Notes: generated by a model from the sequence alone, not told the origin. A DNA stretch of 49,023 bases from Microcaldota archaeon (GCA_021158105.1 JAGGVH010000016.1:1-49023); one strand, 5' to 3'; positions 29,968-38,472 are shown, counted from the stretch's first letter. A program made the numbers and translations.

Positions 29968-31311
29968 TCATTCTTGTTTGCAAACAGAATATCCCACTAC
30001 CTTAACACCATTACTACAATGGACTGGCAGTTTATAGGTTATGGTTAGGGTTTTATCATAAACATTTTCATGGTTTAATGTTATCCAAGGAGTGCAATGG
30101 GTGTTATCCGGAAAGATATAATTATAATCCGGATACCATGTATCAAGATAAATCATCAGCTTACTGCATTCATCAGTCAAAAATTGTGAAGATACCCCTA
30201 ATATATAACCCCCAATCATAAAAAATAATGCAAAAAATAATGCAAAAAATATGATTGATTTATTGTTGACAAATGATGTTGCAAGCGGGAAAAGAAAAAT
30301 TAATGAGATAAACCTTGTGATATCCCCCATCATCCAATGTATTAATATTATGTGGGCAGTTGACAGATGTAACAATCCCCATCCCCTAATGGGTATAATA
30401 TTGTCAAACAATGCAAGAACAATGAGCACTGCGACCAGTAGGATGTACCACTTGGTTTTCATCTCACCTGTGAACGAAAGTAGTATTATCAAGATGACCA
30501 ACGGGTCAAGATACCTAAGATGAGAAGAGGATGATGAGATTAAAATATAAACGATAAGTAGGATTAAATAAGGTTTTAGAATTGTTTTGTTAGGTAGCAA
30601 GAAAACTAAGCCGAACGTGCCGATGGTCAGATAAGGTATGATCTTCATAAGGTTTTCAGGGTTGATATTTGGAGTGTTGCGAAAAAATATCACAGTCAAA
30701 AGTATTAACAATGCTATCAATCCTATCAAAACCATTTTCATGTTTACAGTTTTTTTGTTTATGATGTCTAAGAAAATCAAGATGATAAATGTTAAGAATA
30801 ATGTTGCACCCATAACCTTTGTCAGTGTGGCAAACAATGAAACCAATATAAACAATCCCAAGTTGATGTTAGACTGGTCTGTCCACCATCTTATAAGTAA
30901 AACAAACCCTAACATAAACAAAGGAATGAACAGGTTTTCAGCCATTACCAATGTTGGATAAAACAAAACTGAAGGCAGTAAAATTGAAAATAACATTATT
31001 AAAAACTGGTTAGTCTTATCCTTTGTATATTGAGAGATTAAGTATGCAGGAAACACTAACAAACTCATCATAAAAGCATTAATGTATCCTATAACACCTT
31101 CACCCAGCATTGCCCATAAACTGATAAACAAAGGATACATGGGCCGTGTCCAAAAGAAGTTGTCAGGTGAAAAGGTGGTTAAGGACTTGGCAGATAACAT
31201 GTATAAAGGAGAATCAGGCTGGACATAACCAATACCTGTGAAAAGGATTAATATGGAATGAACAAATAATGATATGAGAAACCAGTATACAACTTTCTCC
31301 AATTTTACCAC
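29968..31311 (-). CDS. Multi-TM GT-C/PMT-like glycosyltransferase (putative)
   Basis: YVQPDSPLYMLSAKSLTTFSPDNFFWTRPMYPLFISLWAMLGEG (acidic residue after TM1) and about 10 TM segments. Confidence 0.65.
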   Translation of the reverse strand: MVKLEKVVYWFLISLFVHSILILFTGIGYVQPDSPLYMLSAKSLTTFSPDNFFWTRPMYPLFISLWAMLGEGVIGYINAFMMSLLVFPAYLISQYTKDKTNQFLIMLFSILLPSVLFYPTLVMAENLFIPLFMLGFVLLIRWWTDQSNINLGLFILVSLFATLTKVMGATLFLTFIILIFLDIINKKTVNMKMVLIGLIALLILLTVIFFRNTPNINPENLMKIIPYLTIGTFGLVFLLPNKTILKPYLILLIVYILISSSSSHLRYLDPLVILIILLSFTGEMKTKWYILLVAVLIVLALFDNIIPIRGWGLLHLSTAHIILIHWMMGDITRFISLIFLFPLATSFVNNKSIIFFALFFALFFMIGGYILGVSSQFLTDECSKLMIYLDTWYPDYNYIFPDNTHCTPWITLNHENVYDKTLTITYKLPVHCSNGVKVVGYSVCKQE

Positions 31312-31779
31312 TCATTCTTGAACAGTGCCTGTTATTGGAACATCCGGCTTATATTCAAACTGCTGGCCAACAACTGAATATGTAAACCCTATGTTAAAAG
31401 AATATGGCTCGCCGGGATTAAAATTCTTATTCATGTTAATCTTGATTATCTTTTTCTCACTAGGATTAAGTTGTGATGACACTGTAAAACTGTCACTGTT
31501 TAGCCAGACATTATCGATCGTTATCGGGGCAGCCTTATTGTTCTTTATATTCAAAACTAATGTGCCGTCTGAATACAAAGAATGTGAACGAATGCCAATG
31601 TCTGAATAATACCAAAAATCTCTATGTCCTGATGATGACATCTGCGAAACCAGTGAAGGAATATTTGTAAAGAATATCGCTGAAGTTAATATTACAACCA
31701 GTACTATTGCCAGCATTAACAAGTATTCAGTTGCAGCCTGACCTTTTCTTTGTGCTTTTATGATATTGATAACTTTCAT
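31312..31779 (-). CDS. Class III signal peptide pilin-like protein
   Basis: KAQRKGQAATEYLLMLAIVLVVILTSAIFF: KG|QxxxE motif followed by hydrophobic stretch. Confidence 0.82.
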   Translation of the reverse strand: MKVINIIKAQRKGQAATEYLLMLAIVLVVILTSAIFFTNIPSLVSQMSSSGHRDFWYYSDIGIRSHSLYSDGTLVLNIKNNKAAPITIDNVWLNSDSFTVSSQLNPSEKKIIKINMNKNFNPGEPYSFNIGFTYSVVGQQFEYKPDVPITGTVQE

Positions 31780-31863
31780 GATGATAATAAAAAGGTAAGG
31801 TATTTAAGCGTTATCACTTTTGCTGAACAATACTATTCGTTTTCATAATAAAGGATTAAATTA

Positions 31864-31932
31864 AAAGTTTAGTTTAAAGTTTTACGCAAAACTTCAAAGT
31901 TTAGTTTGAAATTATGCAATTATTTATAAAGG
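31864..31932 (+). repeat. Direct repeat A, upstream copy (contains TATA box of ATPase A)
   Basis: 69 nt; matches 33225..33293 with 4 mismatches; ends in TTATTTATAAAGG. Confidence 0.95.
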
Positions 31933-31953
31933 TTTTGGAATTTAATATAGTAT

Positions 31954-33216
31954 ATGGACATTATTGAAATTGAAAACCAAAATCCTTGGTGGAATGATGA
32001 GGAATGGTTCAAAAAAGACCAAAAACTTATAACGGTTGAGAGGTCTGCTGTCAGTCTTGAATGGAAGCCATTTAAACTGGCAGAAGGAATTTATATTGTG
32101 TACGGCCCCAGACAAGTAGGAAAAACAACATGGGTTAAACAGGAAATTAAAAAACTTACTGATAAAAAAAAATATAATATATTATACCTCGCATGTGATG
32201 GAATCCTTTCAAATAAGGAATTTAAAAAAACACTCATAGAAATCTTAAAATATAAAAATTTTAAATATATATTTCTTGACGAGGTAACATTCATTGAAAA
32301 TTGGGAACAAATAATAAAATATCTTGCTGATTTAGGTAAATTTGAAGGGAAAACTGTGGTATTGACAGGATCATCATCACTCAATGTACTTAGAAAATCA
32401 GAGAGGCTGACTGGAAGACTAACAAAACAAAAACGATTTTATCCTTTAACATTTAGAGAATTTGTTAATGCAAAGATTAACACATCACCAACCAATGAAC
32501 AGTTATTTTATTTATTTAGGAGATATCTAATTCATGGAGGAATTTTAAAAGTTATTAACGAATATGAAAAAAATGGGTTTGTATCCTCTGACACTGTAAA
32601 TGATTATAGTGGAGCAATAGACGGAGAACTTTCAAAGATAAGGCATTCATCACGAATATTTAATTATATTCTCTCGCGTATCATAAAAACAATGACAAAC
32701 ACAATTTCATGGTCATCTATAGCAGGATCAGAAATTTCACAACCAACTGTATCTGATTATATTGAAATAGGAAAACAGCTTATGTTTATTGAATATATTG
32801 AAAATCTAAATTCATATGACAAGTCTTTCACAAAAAACAAAAAAATTTATTTTGTCGATCCTTTTATGTTTTGGGTTTCGCTCCATAGGATAAAAAGAAT
32901 TGGGGATGTTGGATTGGATAGTATTTTACCATATGAAAGCAAACTTGTGGAAAATGCTGTCTTTTCAAATCTTTTAATATATATTGATAAAAAAATTAAC
33001 CGTTCTATGTTTAATATACGTGATCACTTATTTTATATCAAAGATAGAACTGGGGAGATTGATTTCTACATAAATAAAAAGAAGATTGAAGTAAAATGGA
33101 CTAATAATTTTATTAAAAAACCAGACATTTTATACTTAACAAAAAGCAGTTTAAGCAGGAATGAAATACCTGTATATCAATTTTTATATGATATCGAAAA
33201 ATATGTAGGGTTATGA
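31954..33216 (+). CDS. STAND/AAA-like P-loop ATPase with DUF4143-like C-terminus (cassette A)
   Basis: Walker A GPRQVGKTTW, Walker B YIFLDEVTFIENW, VVLTGSSSL; C-terminal GEIDFYINKKKIEVKW (PD-(D/E)XK-like). Confidence 0.88.
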   Translation: MDIIEIENQNPWWNDEEWFKKDQKLITVERSAVSLEWKPFKLAEGIYIVYGPRQVGKTTWVKQEIKKLTDKKKYNILYLACDGILSNKEFKKTLIEILKYKNFKYIFLDEVTFIENWEQIIKYLADLGKFEGKTVVLTGSSSLNVLRKSERLTGRLTKQKRFYPLTFREFVNAKINTSPTNEQLFYLFRRYLIHGGILKVINEYEKNGFVSSDTVNDYSGAIDGELSKIRHSSRIFNYILSRIIKTMTNTISWSSIAGSEISQPTVSDYIEIGKQLMFIEYIENLNSYDKSFTKNKKIYFVDPFMFWVSLHRIKRIGDVGLDSILPYESKLVENAVFSNLLIYIDKKINRSMFNIRDHLFYIKDRTGEIDFYINKKKIEVKWTNNFIKKPDILYLTKSSLSRNEIPVYQFLYDIEKYVGL

Positions 33217-33224
33217 AAAATCTC

Positions 33225-33293
33225 AAAGTTTAGTTTGAAGTTTTACGCAAAACTTTAAAGTTAAGTTTGAAATTGTGCAATTATTTATAAAGG
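33225..33293 (+). repeat. Direct repeat A, downstream copy (orphan TATA box)
   Basis: Begins 8 nt after the stop of ATPase A; 65/69 identical to 31864..31932. Confidence 0.95.
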
Positions 33294-33316
33294 CTCCGGT
33301 TCTGGACAGATAAAAA

Positions 33317-33374
33317 TATTTCTTTCTGTTCATAGAAAGAAAATTGGTAAATTCTTTCTATTGGTAGAAAGAAA
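33317..33374 (-). repeat. Direct repeat B, downstream copy
   Basis: 58 nt identical to 34671..34728; abuts the stop codon of ATPase B. Confidence 0.97.
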
Positions 33375-34634
33375 TTATTTTAACAGCCATTTCCAAACGG
33401 GCAAAACTTGAATCTCTCTACCACCTATCTTGATCGTATCCTCAGTGTCATATGTAATAATTTCATTTGAATGTTTGAACATCTTTGATGCTTCTAAAAT
33501 TCCTTTAACTTCTCTGTCATAATTGTCTTGATTTAAAGTGTATGTAACCTGAATAGATTTGTTTGATGTTATAAAATCACATTCAAACCCATTCTTATAA
33601 TAATTAATCATCTTTTCTCTTCTGCGTAGTTCCAAATAAACTATATTCTCCAACATTCTTCCTATATCTTTATCAGGCACATAATAATTTATGAAGGCAT
33701 GGTCCATCACATAATTCTTTTTTGAATATGAAAGCTCTTTTTTCCCTTTATGTCTTGGGGTTATTAAATCTAAGAAATAAACCTCTTTTAGCATACCAAC
33801 ATAACTATGAATAACTGATGTGCTTGATTTATAATTTAAACTTTTTGCAAAATTATGAAACTTATTCATAGAAAATTCTTGAGAATAATTTTTTATTATA
33901 TACTTCATTAACAAATCCATTAAATCTCTATTCTTTATATTATACCTTTCAATTATATCCCTGTAGAATATCGTTTTAAAATAATCATCAATTATGCCCA
34001 ACCGGTTTTCTAAAACAATTTCTGGAAATCCACTCAACCTAACATAATCGTCAAACATTTTTTTTACCTTATGCTGCAATTTTCCATATTCCCAATTCTC
34101 TTTAAGTTTAACTCCTCTAAAAACTAAAAATTCTTTAAATGAAAGAGGAAACAACTCTATAGAATACGCCCTGCCTCTTAAAGATGTTGCAATCTCTCTA
34201 CTAAGTAGATTTGAGTTTGAGCCAGTGATATAAACAGTATATCTTTGCTCCTGTAATCTCCTTATGAATTTGTCCCATCCTCTAATGTTTTGTATTTCAT
34301 CAAAAAAAAGTATTGGTTTTTTGTCTGGATATAATTCATTATATCCTTCTAATATATAATTCAACTGTTCCTTCCTTATGTCTGAAATCCTTTCATTTTC
34401 AAAGTTTATGTATAAAAAATCTGTTATATCTTTACCAACTTTCATCTTTTCATTCATTATTTGATAGAGCAGATATGTTTTTCCAGCTCTTCTCGGACCA
34501 ACAACTGTTATAATTTTATTTATTTTCTTAAACTTGGGTATTTTAACATCTCTTTTGTAAAAATCAGGTATTCCAGTATCATGAAACTCCATTATGATTT
34601 CTTTTATGAACCTTTTTAACTCATAATTTTCCAT
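33375..34634 (-). CDS. STAND/AAA-like P-loop ATPase with DUF4143-like C-terminus (cassette B; start trimmed to MENYELKRF)
   Basis: Walker A GPRRAGKTYLL, Walker B ILFFDEIQNIRGW, VYITGSNSNLL. Confidence 0.88.
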   Translation of the reverse strand: MENYELKRFIKEIIMEFHDTGIPDFYKRDVKIPKFKKINKIITVVGPRRAGKTYLLYQIMNEKMKVGKDITDFLYINFENERISDIRKEQLNYILEGYNELYPDKKPILFFDEIQNIRGWDKFIRRLQEQRYTVYITGSNSNLLSREIATSLRGRAYSIELFPLSFKEFLVFRGVKLKENWEYGKLQHKVKKMFDDYVRLSGFPEIVLENRLGIIDDYFKTIFYRDIIERYNIKNRDLMDLLMKYIIKNYSQEFSMNKFHNFAKSLNYKSSTSVIHSYVGMLKEVYFLDLITPRHKGKKELSYSKKNYVMDHAFINYYVPDKDIGRMLENIVYLELRRREKMINYYKNGFECDFITSNKSIQVTYTLNQDNYDREVKGILEASKMFKHSNEIITYDTEDTIKIGGREIQVLPVWKWLLK

Positions 34635-34670
34635 ACTATTATCTACTAAATAAACATTTTTAAACCTTTC

Positions 34671-34728
34671 TATTTCTTTCTGTTCATAGAAAGAAAATTG
34701 GTAAATTCTTTCTATTGGTAGAAAGAAA
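34671..34728 (-). repeat. Direct repeat B, upstream copy
   Basis: 58 nt, 100% identical to 33317..33374; directly upstream of the TATA-like TTTAAAAA of ATPase B. Confidence 0.97.
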
Positions 34729-34730
34729 GT

Positions 34731-34782
34731 TGTTTTCTGTAAAAAACAAAAATGTATGTTTTTGTTCTTTTGAAAAAACAAT
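34731..34782 (-). repeat. Direct repeat C, downstream copy
   Basis: 52 nt, 1 mismatch to 36050..36101; overlaps the last base of the stop codon of ATPase C. Confidence 0.96.
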
Positions 34783-36020
34783 TATAGGATTGAATAAAAT
34801 ATATAAAACGGAAGTTTATACACCCCATCTTTTTCAGAAATATCCAATCCTTTATAAACAATTATTTTCTTGAACTTAGTTTTTATGTTATTAAACTGCT
34901 GGAACCCTTTTTTCTTTGAACCTATTTCAATTAGATAATCTTTCCAAACAAAATCAATATTATCTAAAAAATAAACATTTGTAAAATTAGATGCAAATAT
35001 ATCTTCAGTCATATTCCCAACAGTTTCTGACTCTGGGATCAACATCATATCAGCATACTCCTTTCTTATAGATGGGACAATAAAATAATATTTCCATTCC
35101 TTTCTTGCAGAAGATTTACCCATTTTGTAAGGCAATACCCTTTTTATGATTTCACCTCTCTCAAGAAGATTAAGCATACTACCCACCATACTCTTTGAAA
35201 CTCCAAGATCATTAGACAATACTGTATAATTAATCTTATTAGAAGCTGATAATAAGAGAATCATCCTTTCAAATTTATTCAGAGTGTATGTTTCCAGATT
35301 TCTTGACTTTGCAATGTCTGAATATATTACTTTTTCAACAAGGTCTTTTAATGTTTTAGGAGAATTATCAAACAGGTATGGTAGATTATTATTTATATAA
35401 TCATCAACAATATTTAATAAATTTGACACTTTATCATGAATATAGATATCATATCTCATTGCACTTCTCAATAAATCTTCACCTGGATTAAACCTTTCAA
35501 GTTTTACACCAGTCCTAATAAATATATATTCTCTAAATAACAAGGGGGGCAGGTGAACATAATTTGCACGTCTTGCAAGTTTTTGTTTGGATTCCTTAAT
35601 ATTTAAAGATGATGAACCAGTAATATAAAATTTCATTTTAGTATATTTATCATATGCAACTTTTATTTCATCCCACCAGTTAGGATAAGCATTGATTTCA
35701 TCTATAAACACTATTGCATCATCACCAAATAGATATTGAACCGCTTTTAAAACACTAAGTAAAGGTAACTTAACAGTGGATATCTCCTCCCCATGAATAT
35801 AAACTCGTTTACTTTCGTCAGATTCATTATATTTTTGGAACATGATAGTTGTTTTACCACTGCCACGTATACCATACATAATATTTAAACGTTTATTAAA
35901 CATATCATAAAAAAATCTTTTTTTATATTCAACATAATCTTTAGACGTCTTTTCATATCCAATCTTAGAATATTTAACAAATTCAACTGCATCAATAGAA
36001 TTTACTCCAAAATTATTCAT
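34782..36020 (-). CDS. STAND/AAA-like P-loop ATPase (cassette C; start trimmed to MNNFGVNS)
   Basis: Walker A YGIRGSGKTTIM, Walker B IVFIDEINAYPNWWDE, FYITGSSSLNI, wHTH-like YTVLSNDLGVSKSMVGSMLNLLERGEII. Confidence 0.86.
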   Translation of the reverse strand: MNNFGVNSIDAVEFVKYSKIGYEKTSKDYVEYKKRFFYDMFNKRLNIMYGIRGSGKTTIMFQKYNESDESKRVYIHGEEISTVKLPLLSVLKAVQYLFGDDAIVFIDEINAYPNWWDEIKVAYDKYTKMKFYITGSSSLNIKESKQKLARRANYVHLPPLLFREYIFIRTGVKLERFNPGEDLLRSAMRYDIYIHDKVSNLLNIVDDYINNNLPYLFDNSPKTLKDLVEKVIYSDIAKSRNLETYTLNKFERMILLLSASNKINYTVLSNDLGVSKSMVGSMLNLLERGEIIKRVLPYKMGKSSARKEWKYYFIVPSIRKEYADMMLIPESETVGNMTEDIFASNFTNVYFLDNIDFVWKDYLIEIGSKKKGFQQFNNIKTKFKKIIVYKGLDISEKDGVYKLPFYIFYSIL

Positions 36021-36049
36021 GTTTATTATATATACATATATATTTATAA

Positions 36050-36101
36050 TGTTTTCTGTAAAAAACAAAAATGTATGATTTTGTTCTTTTGAAAAAACAA
36101 T
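36050..36101 (-). repeat. Direct repeat C, upstream copy
   Basis: 52 nt, matches 34731..34782 with 1 mismatch; immediately upstream of the AT-rich promoter of ATPase C. Confidence 0.96.
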
Positions 36102-36428
36102 GCTTTTAGATATCACCAATCTTGCTTGAAAAGAATTCTACTATTTGTCCACTATAACCATTATAATAAGATCCTTCCATAATAGGATTATACATTTTTT
36201 AGTTAAAAATTGTGATTAAACATTTGATGTTTAGGTTAAATGTTAACTGTTAAGGATAAGAGTTAGAGTGGTTAACTGATAGTTTTTATAAAACATTTTC
36301 AACAGTCAACCCCCATAAAACCCATAATAACCTTTTTAAAACTATATGATATAATATACTTGAATATTTAAATGAATGTTTGAAAATAAAAAGTAAAAAG
36401 TTTGATGTTTGAACGGAGGTGTCAGAAG

Positions 36429-36806
36429 ATGAAGATAAACATGTTGTTTGCAATGATGTTCATTGCATTGTTAATGATGAATGTGTGGAGTGATCTTGGT
36501 GATGGTGCCTTGGTTGATGATGATGATGGTGGTGATGGTGATGATATTACATTTGGTAGTCTTAGAAATGTGCTTTGTGAAGTTAAAAAGGGAATTGAAG
36601 AATTATTAGGACCGATCGCATTCCTGCTTGTTGTAATGGCAGCAGTGATTTATGCTGGTGGACAACTCGGTGATGCACAACTCAGGGCAAAGGCGCAGGG
36701 TTGGGCAGTCGGTGCACTCGTTGGTGCTATCATAGCGTTTGTTTTATATGCAGTAGGACCAACTATTATAACAAAGATGTTTGGCGCTACTGATTGTCCT
36801 CCATAA
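36429..36806 (+). CDS. Small two-TM VirB2/TrbC-like pilin (copy 1)
   Basis: Signal peptide, then LLGPIAFLLVVMAAVIYAGGQLGDAQLRAKAQGWAVGALVGAIIAFVLY; SD-like GGAGGTG upstream. Confidence 0.7.
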   Translation: MKINMLFAMMFIALLMMNVWSDLGDGALVDDDDGGDGDDITFGSLRNVLCEVKKGIEELLGPIAFLLVVMAAVIYAGGQLGDAQLRAKAQGWAVGALVGAIIAFVLYAVGPTIITKMFGATDCPP

Positions 36807-36816
36807 GGTGAACATC

Positions 36817-37170
36817 ATGAAACCTCTTTTTTCTTTTATTTTGTTTTCAATGCTTCTTACCGGTTTTATCTTTGCATATGAAGATGAAGACAGTGGCATG
36901 ACCAAACTCACAGACGTGTTATGTAAAGTTGAAGCTCAACTTATTACTCTTCTCGGACCGATCGCATTCCTATTAGTTGTCATGGCGGCAGTCGTATACG
37001 GTGGAAGCCAGTTAGGTGATGCACAACTCAGGGCAAAGGGCCAAGGTTGGGCAGTCATGGCAATTGTCGGTGCAGTCATAGCATTCGTTATAATGATGTT
37101 CGGCCCTTGGCTGGTTGAAACCATGTTCGGCGGAAAATGTGAAGGGGGAGAATGGGTAGTAACTGAATAA
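36817..37170 (+). CDS. Small two-TM VirB2/TrbC-like pilin (copy 2)
   Basis: LLGPIAFLLVVMAAVVYGGSQLGDAQLRAKGQGWAVMAIVGAVIAFVIMMFGPW; close paralogue of copy 1. Confidence 0.7.
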   Translation: MKPLFSFILFSMLLTGFIFAYEDEDSGMTKLTDVLCKVEAQLITLLGPIAFLLVVMAAVVYGGSQLGDAQLRAKGQGWAVMAIVGAVIAFVIMMFGPWLVETMFGGKCEGGEWVVTE

Positions 37171-37226
37171 TGCCATTTTCTAAAATTTTCGAAACATTTA
37201 TAAATAATCTAAAATAAAATAGAAAC

Positions 37227-37814
37227 ATGAGAAAGAAAGAATTTGTATATCTATACCTCTCAAACAATTATATTAAAGGTAAAATTAAATTTACACAGAA
37301 AGAAATAGCTGAAAAACTCAACATTTCTTTAAGCACAGTCAACAATGCTCTTCGCCCATTAGTAAAAATGAATTCTATTAAAGTTGGGCACATGGGATTA
37401 GAAATAATTGACTTTGAAAAGATAATGGTTTACTGGGCGACAATAAGAAACATTAACAAAGATATAATCTACAAGACATTCTGTCCATACAGACCATTAA
37501 GGATTGAATCGAGTTTGCCTTCAGATGTTATATTCACTGGATATTCAGGATATAGGATCTTAACAGGTGACGCACCAGCAGACTATGGTGAGATTTATGT
37601 TTATTCAAACAATCCAAAAGAAATCGAAAAAAGATTTCCAAAAAAGAAAGGACCCACCAATTTAATAGTGCTTGCATACGATGAACACTTAGAAATGTTC
37701 AAACAAAAAAACTGTGCACCTTTGCCCTTAATCTTTGTTGACATTTGGAACCTGCCGCAGTGGTATGGCAAAGATTTTCTTGATAAGATAAAAAATAAAC
37801 TTTTTAACAGGTGA
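37227..37814 (+). CDS. HTH protein, putative AbiEi-like antitoxin
   Basis: HTH FTQKEIAEKLNISLSTVNNALRPLVKMNSIKVG; SLPSDVIFTGYSGYRILTGDAPADYGEIYVY; TATA TTTATAAAT about 25 nt upstream. Confidence 0.68.
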   Translation: MRKKEFVYLYLSNNYIKGKIKFTQKEIAEKLNISLSTVNNALRPLVKMNSIKVGHMGLEIIDFEKIMVYWATIRNINKDIIYKTFCPYRPLRIESSLPSDVIFTGYSGYRILTGDAPADYGEIYVYSNNPKEIEKRFPKKKGPTNLIVLAYDEHLEMFKQKNCAPLPLIFVDIWNLPQWYGKDFLDKIKNKLFNR

Positions 37815-37818
37815 TTAG

Positions 37819-38448
37819 ATGAAGGAATACTGGCCAGAGCACGTTACACAAAAAAGTTGGGAAAGATTAACAAGATTAACAAAAGAGTTTGATTTTATAC
37901 TGATAGGTGGCTGGGCAGTTTATCTATACACTGGATTGCACAAATCAAAAGACATTGACATTCTCATCAATCTTGAGACATTATACTCTTTAAAAAGCAT
38001 GTATGACTTAAAGAAAAATGAACATCTTAAAAAATATGAGATTGAAGACAATGAGTTTGACATTGACATCTATGTCCCACATTTCTCACAACTTGCAATA
38101 CCTGTTGAAGATATCATTAACATGGACAACCCGATAATCAAAGGAATAAAGACTGTAACACCTGAGGTATTATTGACCTTAAAACAATCTGCATTTATTG
38201 ACCGCCACAGCTCAGTAAAAGGCGGTAAGGATGCTATTGACATAATAACACTGTTGATGTATACTGATGTTGACTTTGAAAGATATATCACTCTTCTTAA
38301 CAAATACAAACATAAAAATTATCTTAACAATCTGTTGCAAATCATACAATCTTTTAATGATATTGAATACACTGGAATGGACTTTATAAAATATAACCAT
38401 TGGAAGAAAGATATAATTAAAAAGATAAAAGCAAGCAAATCACTTTGA
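37819..38448 (+). CDS. Nucleotidyltransferase-fold protein, putative AbiEii-like toxin
   Basis: LIGGWAVYLYTGLHKSKDIDILI (GG...DxD NTase motif), EFDIDIYVP; 4-nt gap from the HTH partner. Confidence 0.72.
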   Translation: MKEYWPEHVTQKSWERLTRLTKEFDFILIGGWAVYLYTGLHKSKDIDILINLETLYSLKSMYDLKKNEHLKKYEIEDNEFDIDIYVPHFSQLAIPVEDIINMDNPIIKGIKTVTPEVLLTLKQSAFIDRHSSVKGGKDAIDIITLLMYTDVDFERYITLLNKYKHKNYLNNLLQIIQSFNDIEYTGMDFIKYNHWKKDIIKKIKASKSL

Positions 38449-38472
38449 ACAGCCTGCAACCAAAAATGATTA

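Noticed and set aside
34635-34781. N-terminal extension of ATPase B in the ORF track (MFFQKNKNIHF...)
   Set aside because: The extension reads through the TATA region and repeat B; homology begins after MENYELKRF.
31864-36101. Repeats around the ATPases as a CRISPR array
   Set aside because: Only two copies of each repeat, spaced 1.2-1.4 kb apart by genes; no short regular spacers and no cas genes.
36021-36119. N-terminal extension of ATPase C in the ORF track
   Set aside because: It lies within repeat C and the AT-rich promoter; MNNFGVNS is the better start.
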